From the NCBI RefSeq assembly GCF_040183065.1, contig NC_091117.1, positions 99,513,001 through 99,577,000 on the forward strand: a stretch of 64,000 bases of DNA, in the 5' to 3' direction. Every line of letters begins with the position of its first letter. Position 1 is the first letter of the stretch. The position numbers and the translations under genes were made by a program. Source of the stretch: Periplaneta americana. Taxonomy: Eukaryota > Arthropoda > Insecta > Blattodea > Blattidae. Positions 34,883 through 44,497 of this stretch are shown piece by piece. The notes beneath the pieces were generated by a model, which worked only from the letters and a program-made list of their open reading frames with translations, made no database searches and had not been told where the DNA came from.

Positions 34883-35499
34883 TCACAAGTAAACATTCTG
34901 ATGGGGGCAGAAAAAAAGTTATTTTTTTTCTTTCACCATGTTAATAACGTAAAAGGAAGTGCTTATACAAATTTTGGCCACTCGACCGCAATTACGAGGC
35001 TGTCCAGAAAGTGATTTTTCCTGAGGCTCTTTCCAGAAAAAGAGCACAATTGCATGGAAAGATTTATTGAAACAGATACAGCAATTTTTGCGCTATTTGT
35101 CAACATATTCCCTACTGGAATTGAAACATTTGTCATGTAATGGGATCAATAATTTTTTGTATCCTTGAGTCGTACAAGTCAGCCGCCTGGGATCGGAACC
35201 AGCGTTTGACAGCCGTCTGCACCTATCTGTCGAACCCATGATATGACAGATGTATCAATTCTAGTGGAAAATTTTTTGAAAAAAAAAAAAAAAGCTGAAC
35301 AACTGTGTCTGTTCCAATAAATTTTTCCAATGAAATTGTGTTTTCTTTCTGTCAACGGTCCCTGGCAAACTTATTTTTTACGGCCCTCACAATTGCGGTC
35401 GAGTGGCCAAAATTTGTATAAGCACTTCTTTTGACACTATTAACTTAGTGAAAAAAATTAACGTTTTTTAACTGCCCCCATCAGAATGTTTGCTTGTCA
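34883..35499. mobile_element. 611-bp inverted-repeat element with TCA duplication
   Basis: Element 34886-35496 starts CAAGTAAACATTCTGATGGG and ends with the complement of CAAGCAAACATTCTGATGGG; arms of about 110 bp match with scattered differences (shared AGTGCTTATACAAATTTTGG and CACTCGACCGCAATT). TCA is on both sides (34883-34885, 35497-35499). Removing the element and one TCA joins ..PADLA and ELRTR.. of the transposase in one frame, confirming the ends. A mariner scrap lies in the loop. The superfamily is unclear; a 3-bp duplication with long arms would suit several. Confidence 0.85.
34996..35236 (-). pseudogene. Mariner transposase carboxy fragment in the loop
   Basis: Minus strand reads AVKRWFRSQAADLYD then RIQKIIDP..., the carboxy end of a mariner transposase related to SETMAR-type proteins, running to an end GGCTGTCCAGAAAGTGATTT-like terminal sequence near 34999. 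Several stops. Confidence 0.6.
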
Positions 35500-36789
35500 G
35501 CAAGATCGGCAGGTAAAGGAGGAATGTAAACACGATCTTTCACGAACCCCCACAGGAAAAAATCGAGGAGGTGAGATCTGGTGAGTGAGGTGGCCCTGCA
35601 CGATCAATACAGCGGCCCGGAAAACGCCGATCAAGTAGTACACGGACCTCGTGGTGGTAGTCAGAGCTCGCGCAAGGAACGATTACCGAAAAGCAATGGT
35701 GGCGTTGCTGTCTGTTTTGACGTGTCTGTATGTAGGCACGCCGAGGGGGCGAGAAGTGCGGGCTGATAGAAGTACTGTCTCTTCCAAGAATATTAACAAA
35801 TGAGGACATCGCTGTGGAAATAAAGAACGTAGCAAGAGAAAAATTCGAAGCTAATTAAACGCGCAACATACGTATGTTTACGAATGAAATAATAATACCG
35901 TGCGATACAAGACACGTACTCACATGCAATGGCACAAACTATCACAACGCAAGACTGATTCTATCGATGTCATTTCTCTTCTGACTGTGCTCTTGAATAT
36001 CATTCAAGCTATCTCGTGACCTTTGCTCTCGCCCTCTTTTCCTTATCGCATTGTTTCATTCGCATTCCTTCCGTCGGTATTCCCTGCTTGCGAGACCAAT
36101 AGGTATTACCCCATCCTGCTGGAAGTGAATGCGTCCATCTTGATCATCTTCGTCAATCTGCGGACTGAGGAACATTTCGAGCATATCCTGATAGACCTCT
36201 AGCACTTATTACTACGTTTTCGAAGTACCCGCTAAACCGTCATGTATGGTATACCAATCTCACGAGAGGCATGTCTCGCTGATTTTCTGGGGCTGCGAGT
36301 AAAACTCTCTCTGACTTGTTCGTTCGCGGGCGACTTGGAGATTTGTCATGTCTCACAGAACAATCAGTCTCAGCAAAAGTCCTGTGCCAAGAGTAAATTG
36401 TAGACCTATTTAAAGTATCTTTACAATATTGAGTACAAAAATTACATTGCACTGTAGTCACGAACTGTGTTTCGTGAAACCAAAACACAGCGAGCATGTT
36501 CCGCACCATTGAAAGTAGCGATTTTGTACTGAACTGATATAGCTCTCTTCGTGTCTGAACTTAGTACTACATGAGTCAAAACTTGATGTATTTCGCTTCT
36601 AAAATGGCAGCTTAACTATTTCTGTAAGATATGTGGATAAATTTCTATAGACTTTTAAAATTGTAAAGTCCTTTTTGATACACGGTGGCATTAGTACTGT
36701 CTTTATTAACTATAAATGTCTTGTGCAAATTTGGCAGTCAGGTAGAAGCTCCCTGTGAAGCAGGCTTGAATAATTTCAAGGGAAAAATT

Positions 36790-36866
36790 GTTCCGGGGCC
36801 GGGTATCGATCCCGGGACCTTTCACTTAGCGCATGAATGCTCTACCGACTGAGCTACCCCAGGAAC
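36790..36866 (-). tRNA. tRNA-like sequence, left arm (probable pseudogene)
   Basis: Mirror of the right-arm copy. Contains TAGCTCAGTCGGTAGAGC (A-box/D-arm), a 5-bp anticodon-type stem with a 7-base loop and a T-arm-like CCGGG/CCCGG stem. Same caveats as the right-arm copy. Confidence 0.45.
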
Positions 36867-36938
36867 TATACACGACACCATCACTCAAAGTTGGGTTGTG
36901 TGGATGTAAAGGGAAGAATTGTGACGGTGTCGTGTATA

Positions 36939-37015
36939 GTTCCTGGGGTAGCTCAGTCGGTAGAGCATTCATGCGCTAAGTGAAGGGTCCCGGGATCGAT
37001 ACCCGGCCCCGGAAC
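36939..37015 (+). tRNA. tRNA-like sequence, right arm (probable pseudogene)
   Basis: D-arm GCTC/GAGC after TA, anticodon stem TTCAT/GTGAA enclosing GCGCTAA, and T-arm CCGGG-ATCGATA-CCCGG. By position the anticodon would be GCT, but base 33 is C, not the usual T; no long variable arm (needed for serine) is present; and the acceptor-like stem GTTCC(T)GGGG/CCCCGGAAC is 9 bp with a bulged T. These oddities argue for a tRNA-derived repeat rather than a working gene. A polymerase III type-2 promoter could still be partly active. Confidence 0.45.
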
Positions 37016-37089
37016 AATTTTTCCCTTGAAATTATAAATGTATCTTGAACACATAGCATATAGACCTATATATGTGCCGAGATTCCCTG

Positions 37090-37330
37090 CGTTGAGTGAG
37101 TGGCCGGATCTTCAGCCTGTCACGCAAACGGTTCGGTTTCGAGTCCTGGTCAGGTCTAGGATTTTCATTGAAAAATACATGGTGACACTTGTGGCAGACA
37201 AAGTCACAATTGGGATTTTTCTCGAGGTTCTCCCACTTCTCTACATTAGTCATCTACATTATTCCGTCAACATTTCTCCATTTCGACATCATACCTATGC
37301 ATTCCTCGAATGCCGGCTAGCGACACAAGA
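37090..37330 (+). mobile_element. Probable SINE of another family
   Basis: GGTTTCGAGTCCTGG at 37134-37148 is B-box-like; the body with GTGGCAGACAAAGTCACAATT and CGTCAACATTTCTCC fits a dispersed tRNA-derived repeat pattern. Following text to about 37470 may be part of the same or another repeat. Confidence 0.45.
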
Positions 37331-37334
37331 AGGG

Positions 37335-38277
37335 GGCTGGCTTAGTTAAGAGGGGAGTTGCCTACTCGAAACCTGGGTACGCAGAGGGCTTTATTGTAGT
37401 CAGCCGGTGTGGGTTTGGAAATACACCTAGTTTGAGGTTAGCGCAATAGATCTTGAAAGGTCCCAGTGCTGCGTTACAGTGTCCCCTCCCGAAATTTCAT
37501 TCCGTATACATGCGGAAGATTTTGTCGTGTACGTAATAATACATTCAACTGTAATTACTACAAATTTAACAGTCGACACTTTTAAACACATTGATGTCAC
37601 TATCAATAATGTTATAGACGTTGTCGTTGTGGTGAAGCTAGATGGTTATTTGTCACGCGCGTATCAACCATACACGTAAAAGTTAACAAACTCAAAGAAA
37701 TGCGATAAGGATTTTGCTTACTTACTCGTAAGCAAGGTCGCTTCGCTCATTTTCCAGACTATGTATAAGTCAGAATGGAAGACTTGTTGCCTTCGTGCCT
37801 CATTTCACTGTTACTGTGCTCAGGAGTGTGGGGTCGAGACCCAGTGGAGGAACAGCTTATGATGTACGCAGAAACACATGTAAGTATGAAATATGCACGC
37901 TTCTACCGTACGGAATGTTGTCTCTTAGTCCAATAATGAACATAAACTCAAACGTCGAAAGGCTGTGCTATAGGCTAAGTGCCTTGTCCCAGGAGGCTAC
38001 AAGATTAAGTATTACTGGAATTTTTAAGGGAGCGAGTGCGTGGTCTAGCAAGCGAAGTACTGGACTGACTTGTTTCGTAAACAAAATGTGGGCTACTTGA
38101 ACAATTACATTAATATTTACAATTTATTTATATTATTTACGCTATGTACACTATTACCGACCATTTTGTTTGTGGAACGGCAGTCGCTTGTACTACACAG
38201 CGCGCCGCTGTTAAGTTCAAAATACAAATTGGTGACATAGTAGAATTTATACTATAATAAAGAATGTAGGTCTACAT
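37335..38277. other. Noncoding; possible tRNA-like scrap at 37790-37860
   Basis: GTGGGGTCGAGACCCAGTGG near 37829 resembles a degenerate B-box, so a decayed SINE is possible. Short frames such as 37795-38100 have no recognisable content. Confidence 0.3.
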
Positions 38278-38851
38278 CAGTGGTTCTTAACCTTTTTTTG
38301 ATCATGGCACACTATCCCACATAGTGAATTCCAGCGGCACATTAACGTACGAGTTGGCAACAATGCAAGAGCCTCGGTCTAGTGCGCTCACAGCTTTCTT
38401 CGGTGTTGCCATACCTACTGATTTAGCAGGAGATTTCCTGTTTCTCCATTGACTCTACTGCTCTACTGATTTTTTTTGTCAAAATACCGAATTTCTCCTG
38501 CCTTTTTGGCATGCTGCAGTCACCTAGTTTTATGCCCGGATTTTCAACTCATTACTTTAGTACATACGGGCCTATATATGTCGTCATGTCTTATTTTTGC
38601 ATTTTATACACAAGTCAATGTTTTCATTTGTCTCCCTGCTCCTAATGCGTCGCCACAATGATGCTTACAAGAAACAAGGAGTCGCGTCTCGCCTGGAGTC
38701 CAGCAGCAGATTATGATATCAGCACACAGCAGATAAAGACCATGTTTTATAGACATGGCTCAGATTTATGGGTCTCTCCAATCCGCTCGATAGTCTAAAT
38801 GTAATTACATGATGATATAGAACGAATGTTTGAAACCTTACCACGAAAGGA

Positions 38852-38852
38852 T

Positions 38853-38894
<42 letters not shown>
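38852..38894. repeat. (AC)n microsatellite
   Basis: About 21 uninterrupted CA dinucleotides. Confidence 0.98.
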
Positions 38895-38896
<2 letters not shown>

Positions 38897-38971
38897 ATAT
38901 AATCTTCATGCAACGTAAGCATGTGATAACTGTCGTCAATTTGCAAAAGGAGACATTTAGAAAATAACAAA

Positions 38972-39119
38972 GTGTTGGAAAATCGCAAAAACTATAAGTT
39001 AAATTAAAATATTCATATATTTTTTTCTGATTAGATCACTGTGGATACATACATTCAGGATCCATGAACATTTTAATATTTTAAGTCTGTTATGATTTTT
39101 TGTTGCGATTTTCCAACAC
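38972..39119. mobile_element. 148-bp MITE-like unit, 17-bp perfect inverted ends
   Basis: GTGTTGGAAAATCGCAA at 38972 and its complement ending at 39119, with a noncoding AT-rich interior. No unambiguous target duplication. Confidence 0.7.
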
Positions 39120-40649
39120 GACGACAGAATTAAGTTATTTCATTATTGTTTTGGGGACTCGGGGAACAGAGGAAGAACGAAACTTATTCAGTACTGTATA
39201 GTGAAGTTTGTTTCTGATTGTGTGCACGTGAAACAGTGAGAGAGTGAAGTGTAGGTAATGGCAATTTGTGTTACATATCTTACACAGTGATCTTTTAAAA
39301 TAAGTGAAAGTGTCCCAGCAAGAAAGAAAAGTGAATACTCCCAGAATATTATAAATCAGAGCGAGAAAATGATGAACAGTTTAAAGGATAATAAATTATG
39401 TAAAAGCAAGAAAGGGAATAATTTTTCGTCTGTAATAGTCGCAGCTATAATATCACCTTTAAAATAATATCACCTTTTTAATATCACCTTTAAAATAAAT
39501 CTCGTATCGAAAATACACGAAAAATTCCTGATTAATACATATTAATGCGAAACATTGTCAATAAGTTATTGATTTGTAAAAACAAAATTGCATGACCTAG
39601 TTACGTACGCTGAGTAGAGATGACAGTAATTATATTTAGCATAATTGTTCCATTTCATTGGTTAGGGATGTGCTATATAGTAATACAACAGTATCATCTT
39701 TCTTAGAGTACACTGTTTTATAATTAATATTATAATACAAAGAGGAAATTTAATTAATCTACTCTAATCTCCTGTTTTTTCGATGTTTTTCTCCTGATTT
39801 TCGTCAGTAGATCGTGGCAACACTATCTGTCACCAGTCAGTTCTTTGTAGACTTGCAGTCGTAAAGCCATTTTGTCCATATTATGTCATATTTTAATGTT
39901 GGATTTTTGTTTTATGCATGTTATTTGCGTCATTGTGCTAATCTAACTATTCTAACTTCAGTATAGATAAGTTTTTTTTATTAAAAGGAGAAAAGTTTAA
40001 GATGAGTCAGTGACAATAATTTAACAGTAACAAAAGTGAGAACGAGCTAATTCCAAGTGTAATTGTTGTGATAGCAGTACAGAGGGACATAGAACCGACT
40101 GGAAAAGTTCGTAACAACCAAGGTAGTTGCAGGTATTTGAGCTTTGGATTTACGTTCAGTGGACCTGAAAACCGCCCTGCACTAGAATATGTCATGTGTT
40201 TAGAAAAACTAAGCAACGAATCCACGGTCCATAGCAGAGATCTGCATCGGACGTTTTCGCTCGAGCGCCAAGGAGTTCATAGCATAATCCGAAAGGTAGC
40301 GCACATGCATGAGGGGTAAAATTGTCGCGAGCGATAAATCCTCGAACGGTATAAGCCGAACGTTAGACATTCGTTCTTGTTACAGTGATGAACTGTGTAA
40401 TAACATCATAGATGTTTATCATTTCAAAACTCTGCAGTGTTTAACTAGCCTCTTCCATAGTACAACTACAAAACTTGCTTTAAAATGTAATATAAATGTT
40501 GTAGGTAAATGTTTTTTGTTTTTTTTTTCCTCCCCACACAGGAGTGATTTTGTTTTTGCCATATCTGATAGATGTTATTGGATGTAAATGTAATTATTAT
40601 AAACGGAGAACACAATCACGATAATGCAAGAAATGTATCAAGTTTTCTA

Positions 40650-40699
<50 letters not shown>
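40650..40699. repeat. (TAA)n microsatellite
   Basis: About 16 TAA units. Confidence 0.98.
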
Positions 40700-40760
40700 C
40701 TCTAATAGTGTATCAATCTTTGCGTCTGTAACAGTTGTGCAGCATGATTATTTGTTTTAT

Positions 40761-40866
40761 TATATTTTCTGTGACGTTATCTCTGTACTAATATTGTTAT
40801 TAATTTACTGCTATATATTTTCTGTGACGTTATCTCTGTACTAATATTGTTATTAATTTACTGCTA
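40761..40866 (+). repeat. Exact 53-bp tandem duplication
   Basis: The unit starting TATATTTTCTGTGACGTTAT occurs at 40761 and, apparently unchanged, at 40814. Identity suggests a recent duplication. Confidence 0.95.
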
Positions 40867-41336
40867 TATAGCAATATTTTGTAAAACGTTTCTACATTGT
40901 CGCAGTATATAGGCGGAACACTATGTATGGACCTATCATAATATTATATATGTGGTAAATCAAATATTGAATAATTTATTATTAATTAGGAATAATAATT
41001 GTATATCGAAGTTTTTCATACTATTTTATTTATAACTTCATGTTACTGTTTTGGTACGTTCCATTAGACGTTTGTCATAAACGCAGAAAATGAAGCCTTA
41101 TTTTTACCGTGTGAGCAAAACATATATGTATCTTATCTGTCGCCTTCCATACAAGTTAAGACATGTCGGTGAGATGACCTTGCACTGTGCATTGTGCTTC
41201 TATTTATCACGAGCGTATCACGACCGATCTTATCTCACTCGAGCGTGCGACATTCGACCTAGTTCAAGCGAGCGATTTACTCCAAAGCAGCTCTCTGGTC
41301 CATAGTAAATTGAGAAGACTTTGAATACCAAACACA

Positions 41337-41700
41337 GTAACTTATCTGAGAAAGATAAGGACTATTTTAGCCGATTGTTGTCGTCGGAAGAAAAGCAAGC
41401 AAAAGGTATGGAACGGAGAGAAACTATTTTTGAAGAAGCGCAAGTGGGCAGTTTGCTGAAGTAGTAGCAAAAAAATGCAGATCTACAATAATTTTACCTG
41501 CCTTCAAGGAAATAGTGAAATCGATGTTAGGTGATTGCGCCGAGAAAATATCCTTGTTTCCATTGTCAAACGGTAATATTTCCCAGCGGATTGATGACAT
41601 GTCTTCAGATGTCCAGAGCCATGTACGTGAAAAGCAAAACGACGGTCGAGTATTTTCACTACAGTTCGAGGAATCTACTGATATACAATGAAATGTCAAT
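41337..41700 (+). pseudogene. hAT transposase fragment, ZBED5-like
   Basis: The plus strand reads PAFKEIVKSMLGDCAEKISL, FPLSNGNISQRIDDMSSDVQ and SHVREKQNDGRVFSLQFEES followed by TDIQ. LSN..IS.RI.DM..D......F.LQ.DEST is the start of the RNase H-like core in ZBED5/SCAND3-type hAT proteins; here the expected DEST aspartate is E (FEESTD). Upstream EKDKDYFSRLLSSEEKQAKG may belong to the same protein in another frame. Stops on both sides leave about 65 readable residues. It lies in the right place and orientation to be the gene of 38278-42314. Confidence 0.65.
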
Positions 41701-41720
41701 TACTGAGTTACATCAAATTT

Positions 41721-41943
41721 GAAGGGTTCAGAAACATAGTGGGCCAAGCTCCATTTACTAAAAACGAAGAAAACAAGGGTTAAAATGATTCAATGGAAAC
41801 ATGTAGCAAGTAATATAAAGTATATACATTAAAACTAAATGATATGTCAATCTTCATTAAACTATGGTATTCACTTAACTTTGACCCTTGCTTTCTCCGT
41901 CTTTAATAAATTGCGCTTGGCCCACTATGGCTCTGAACCCTTC
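41721..41943. mobile_element. 223-bp MITE-like unit with ~60-bp inverted ends
   Basis: GAAGGGTTCAGAAACATAGT... and the complement of GAAGGGTTCAGAGCCATAGT... share GTGGGCCAAGC and further blocks inward (ACGAAGAAAACAAGGGT versus ACGGAGAAAGCAAGGGT). ATTT lies on both outer sides. Confidence 0.75.
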
Positions 41944-42316
41944 ATTTGTTCATGAGTATTCGATTATTGAAAAATTCCCTTCATATACTGAATTACCCGC
42001 AACGTCATCCGGAACAAATGTACTGTATATATAGCATTCAGCATCTTGGAACAAAATGGGCTGGACTTAAGACACTAGCAAACATAAAAGAAACTAGAAG
42101 CGCGAGAGACTTCTCTCAGTTGAACAAGAAATGCTTGTGTGTTTATCTTCAATTCCACCACGAATTGAACTTTTGTGTAAGAAGCAAAAATAAATATTGA
42201 AAGAAATTATTTTAATCACTTTTACCATCAAAAAAAGTCTGAAAAGTTTCGCGGCACATTTAGCTAATCTCGCTGCACAGTACTGTGCCGCGGCACACCC
42301 GTTGAGAACCACTGCT

Positions 42317-42463
42317 ACATTGATCAAACATTATTTACCCTATTAAGCTCATGTAGTGTTGTATATTGTAAGGAAATATATTTTTTCATAATAAGCCTAT
42401 TATGGCTTACTTTTTTTTTTTTTTTAATGATGTACAATAATGTAAATAATGTTTGATCAATGT
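42317..42463. repeat. 22-bp perfect inverted repeat next to the hAT end
   Basis: Arms 42317-42338 (ACATTGATCAAACATTATTT plus AC) and 42442-42463 enclose about 100 bp that includes a 14-base T run. The left arm overlaps the hAT flank. Confidence 0.9.
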
Positions 42464-42518
42464 AAACTTTGATTTCTATGATAGTGTAAATAGTAAAAAT
42501 AGCGTATTTTTGTGTGCG

Positions 42519-43075
42519 AGGGTCGTACTAAAAGTCATGTGTAACCGTTGTTATTAGTCTCCATTTCTTTGCCAACATTTTTTAAGCTGTTCTGTAAGTT
42601 TGAAAATTCTCTTGCGGTAGAAGTCCGTTCCAGTTTCCCGAAGACACTGACTCACTGCTTTCCGGATGTCCTGCAGCGTCTCGTATCTTTGGCCTCGGGG
42701 TTGTTCCTTTAAAGAACCGAAAAAATGGTAGTTAGAGGATACCAAGTCGGGACTGTAGGGAGGATGCGGAAAAGTTTCCCACCCCAATGTCCTGCTTTTT
42801 TTCACGGTGACATGAGCAGTGTAAGGCCGCGAGTTATCGTGTTGCAAGATGACTTTTCCAAAGCGTTTCTCGCGTAATGGACGACGGAGCTTCAAAAGCG
42901 TCTGGATATAACGGACAGCTTTCATGATTTTTTCCAGGTTCAAGAAATTCAACCAAAATCCATCTCATAAACTCTTTCCTTGTTGCGTTTCGTGAAAGCA
43001 GTTCGAGGGCGACCGCTATGAGGCTTATCTTGATGCTCGTGTTTCCATCTTTGAAATGTTTCATTCAGCTCCTAA
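42519..43075 (-). pseudogene. Mariner transposase remnant (SETMAR-like)
   Basis: Minus strand: 42834-43064 carries, across frames, FQRWKHEHQDKPHSGRPRTA and FTKRNKERVYEMDFG. 42554-42952 then gives FGKVILQHDNSRPYTAHVTV, GWETFPHPPYSPDLVSSNYH, FFGSLKEQPRGQRY and KRIFKLTEQLKKCWQRNGD. QHDNSRP and YSPDL hold the second and third catalytic aspartates; about 29 residues separate them instead of mariner's 34, so a few codons are lost. The block with the first aspartate is missing. A GAGGGTCGTACTAAAAGTCA terminal-like sequence starts at 42519. Confidence 0.8.
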
Positions 43076-43145
43076 CACTGCTGGCACCCATGCACACACC
43101 TTCGTATGCACGCTGAAGTCTGAGGTGAATTTCAGCAGCAGATAA

Positions 43146-43497
43146 TAATGGGAATTCTGAAGAAAATAGGTTTGGATTGGACAGGGAGAAGGCTGTTCTG
43201 TAACCTTTATATAAAACAATGATTCAAAGTGAGGATAGGAAAGGAAATGTCAGAAGTATGTGAAATAGGGATAGGAGTACGACAAGAGTACCCTTTGTCA
43301 CCTACCCTATTCAACATATACTCGGAGGATTTAATGAAGAACTGGTTTCAAAACATGGAAGGGGTGACAGTAGGAGGAAGAAGAATAAAATAGGGATACG
43401 ATTTGCTGATGATATGGCGTTGTTAACAGGAGAGGAGAGAGATTAAGGGGTAAGGGATATGCTACTGGAGCTAAGTGACAGATATGAGCAGATGCCA
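43146..43497 (+). pseudogene. LINE reverse-transcriptase fragment
   Basis: Plus strand, more than one frame: MGILKKIGLDWTGRRLFCNL, GIGVRQEYPLSPTLFNIYSE, DLMKNWFQNMEGVTVGGRRI and IRFADDMALLTGEE. VRQ..PLSPTLFN and FADDMALL are RT motifs 4 and 5 (FADD catalytic box). This is another LINE type than the two larger ones in the window. Both ends are lost; mariner DNA follows at 43491. Confidence 0.75.
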
Positions 43498-43668
43498 TTT
43501 TGGTAGACTGCCCTGCTGTCACTATTTGTCACACGACAACCAAACTAGCAGGGCATTAGCGTGAAGGTTCAACCTTTGCTACAAAGTCACTAACATACGA
43601 CTCAAACGTTATAGGTCAACACAAAAAAATAGGAGGCATTACTTTCGGAGCGACTCTCGTACTTAACT
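43491..43668 (-). mobile_element. Terminal fragment of the mariner family at 54340-55225
   Basis: From ATGCCATTTTGGTAGACTGC to GGCATTACTTTCGGAGCGAC this parallels 55062-55225 with scattered differences. It covers the 5' end of the transposase gene (minus strand start MxxH-like) and the terminal repeat only. Confidence 0.8.
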
Positions 43669-43884
43669 TACTAGAAGCACGCACGTCGTTCACTTAAAAA
43701 CTCCAGTGATACTTAGGACCGTATTCATGAACATCACTCCAACTTCACTTCGTCTTGACTTCCTCAAGTCAGAAGTCAGATAATGTCAAGTGTCAGATCC
43801 GTATTCAGAAACAATACTTACATTTCCCTTGACAAAGTCAAATGTAAGTAAAATGTAAGTGACCTTGGTGTTCAGCGTCATCAT

Positions 43885-44148
43885 ATAATAACGTAGTGTC
43901 GCCCTCGGTAGCGTAGTCGGTATAGCGCTAGCCTTCTATCCTTCTATGCTCGAGGTTGCGGTTTCGATCCCGGCCGAGTTCGATGGCATTTAAGTGTGTT
44001 TAAATGCGACAGGCTCATGTCAGTAGATTTACTGGTATGTAAAATAACTCCTGCGAGACAAAATTCCGGCACACCGGCGACGCTGATATAACCTCTGCAG
44101 TTGCTAGCGTCGTTAAATAAACCATATTTATTATTATAATGACGTAGT
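43885..44148 (+). mobile_element. SINE, family C, with 13-bp target duplication
   Basis: SINE 43898-44135: tRNA-like head GGTAGCGTAGTCGGTATAGC and B-box-like GGTTTCGATCCCGG, body with GACAAAATTCCGGCACACCG, tail CTAGCGTCGTTAAATAAACC then an AT-rich tail. ATAATAACGTAGT (43885-43897) and ATAATGACGTAGT (44136-44148) flank it. The head differs from families A and B but the tail is shared. Confidence 0.88.
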
Positions 44149-44213
44149 ACTTCCAGCTCATAGATGCTCAAAACGAAAACTGGCGGCTACATTTCTTTTA
44201 AAACGTATTATAT

Positions 44214-44438
44214 TTAAGAACATCTACTGAAAGGGAAAGAACAATAGATGAAGGTGTAGTCCTACATCAAAGAGCTTGGCTAGCCGCGACTAGAAATCTG
44301 CTGAATAGCGCAAGAGATGCCGCCAGGAACAAAGGCTACCAATTCGTCTGGACAAGGGATGGAAAAGTACTGGTTCGCAGAGATGAAAGAAGTCCGGTTA
44401 TTAAGATAAGTAGCACATATGACATAAATAACCTGTAA
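44214..44438 (+). pseudogene. LINE ORF1 carboxy-terminal remnant
   Basis: Frame ending at TAA 44436-44438 reads ERERTIDEGVVLHQRAWLAA, TRNLLNSARDAARNKGYQFV and WTRDGKVLVRRDERSPVIKI. The YxFVWTxDGKVLVRRxxxSPVIxI ending is typical of ORF1 nucleic-acid-binding proteins of these LINEs. The start is lost to 5' truncation. ORF2 begins 59 bp further on. Confidence 0.75.
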
Positions 44439-44497
44439 AGTCTTGCACATTATTCCAAACGTTTACTTTCTAGTATTTTTCTTAATGTTAACTAACA

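Larger units (their letters stand above)
34753..36509 (-). pseudogene. Mariner-like (DUF4817-type) transposase, split by an insertion
   Basis: Minus strand from ATG 36509: HTH region (MLAVFWFHETQFVTTVQCNF, STIYSWHRTFAETDCSVRHD, KSPSRPRTNKSERVL), then a decayed middle (about 35810-36240). In 35540-35809 come VRVLLDRRFPGRCIDRAGPP, HSPDLTSS and, one frame over, DFFLWGFVKDRVYIPPLPAD; this carries the last acidic position. After the element 34886-35496 the frame resumes ELRTRNTAAVAGVTPDLLAR, a TGA, and QETDFRLGACLITNGSHIEP, ending at 34753. The normal order HTH, DDE and tail is preserved, but stops and frame changes make it dead. It is the same class as 12130-12476 and 13613-13890. Confidence 0.75.
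36771..37034. repeat. Near-perfect palindrome, 114-bp arms, 36-base centre
   Basis: Arms 36771-36884 and 36921-37034 are reverse complements with two mismatches that I can see (T/C in GGACCTTTCAC versus GGACCCTTCAC, and A/G near the inner edge). Each arm contains a tRNA-like sequence; they face outward from the centre in opposite orientation. Confidence 0.95.
38272..42320 (+). mobile_element. Decayed hAT element (ZBED5-like) with 6-bp flanks
   Basis: Ends 38278 (CAGTGGTTCTTAACC) and 42314 (complement of CAGTGGTTCTCAACGG) match the classic CAGTGGTTCTCAACC hAT terminus. CTACAT flanks both sides (38272-38277, 42315-42320); hAT duplications are normally 8 bp, so two positions have diverged or the ends are off. 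Inside are a transposase scrap (41400-41700), a CA microsatellite, an AAT array, a 53-bp tandem duplication and two MITE-like units. Confidence 0.75.
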
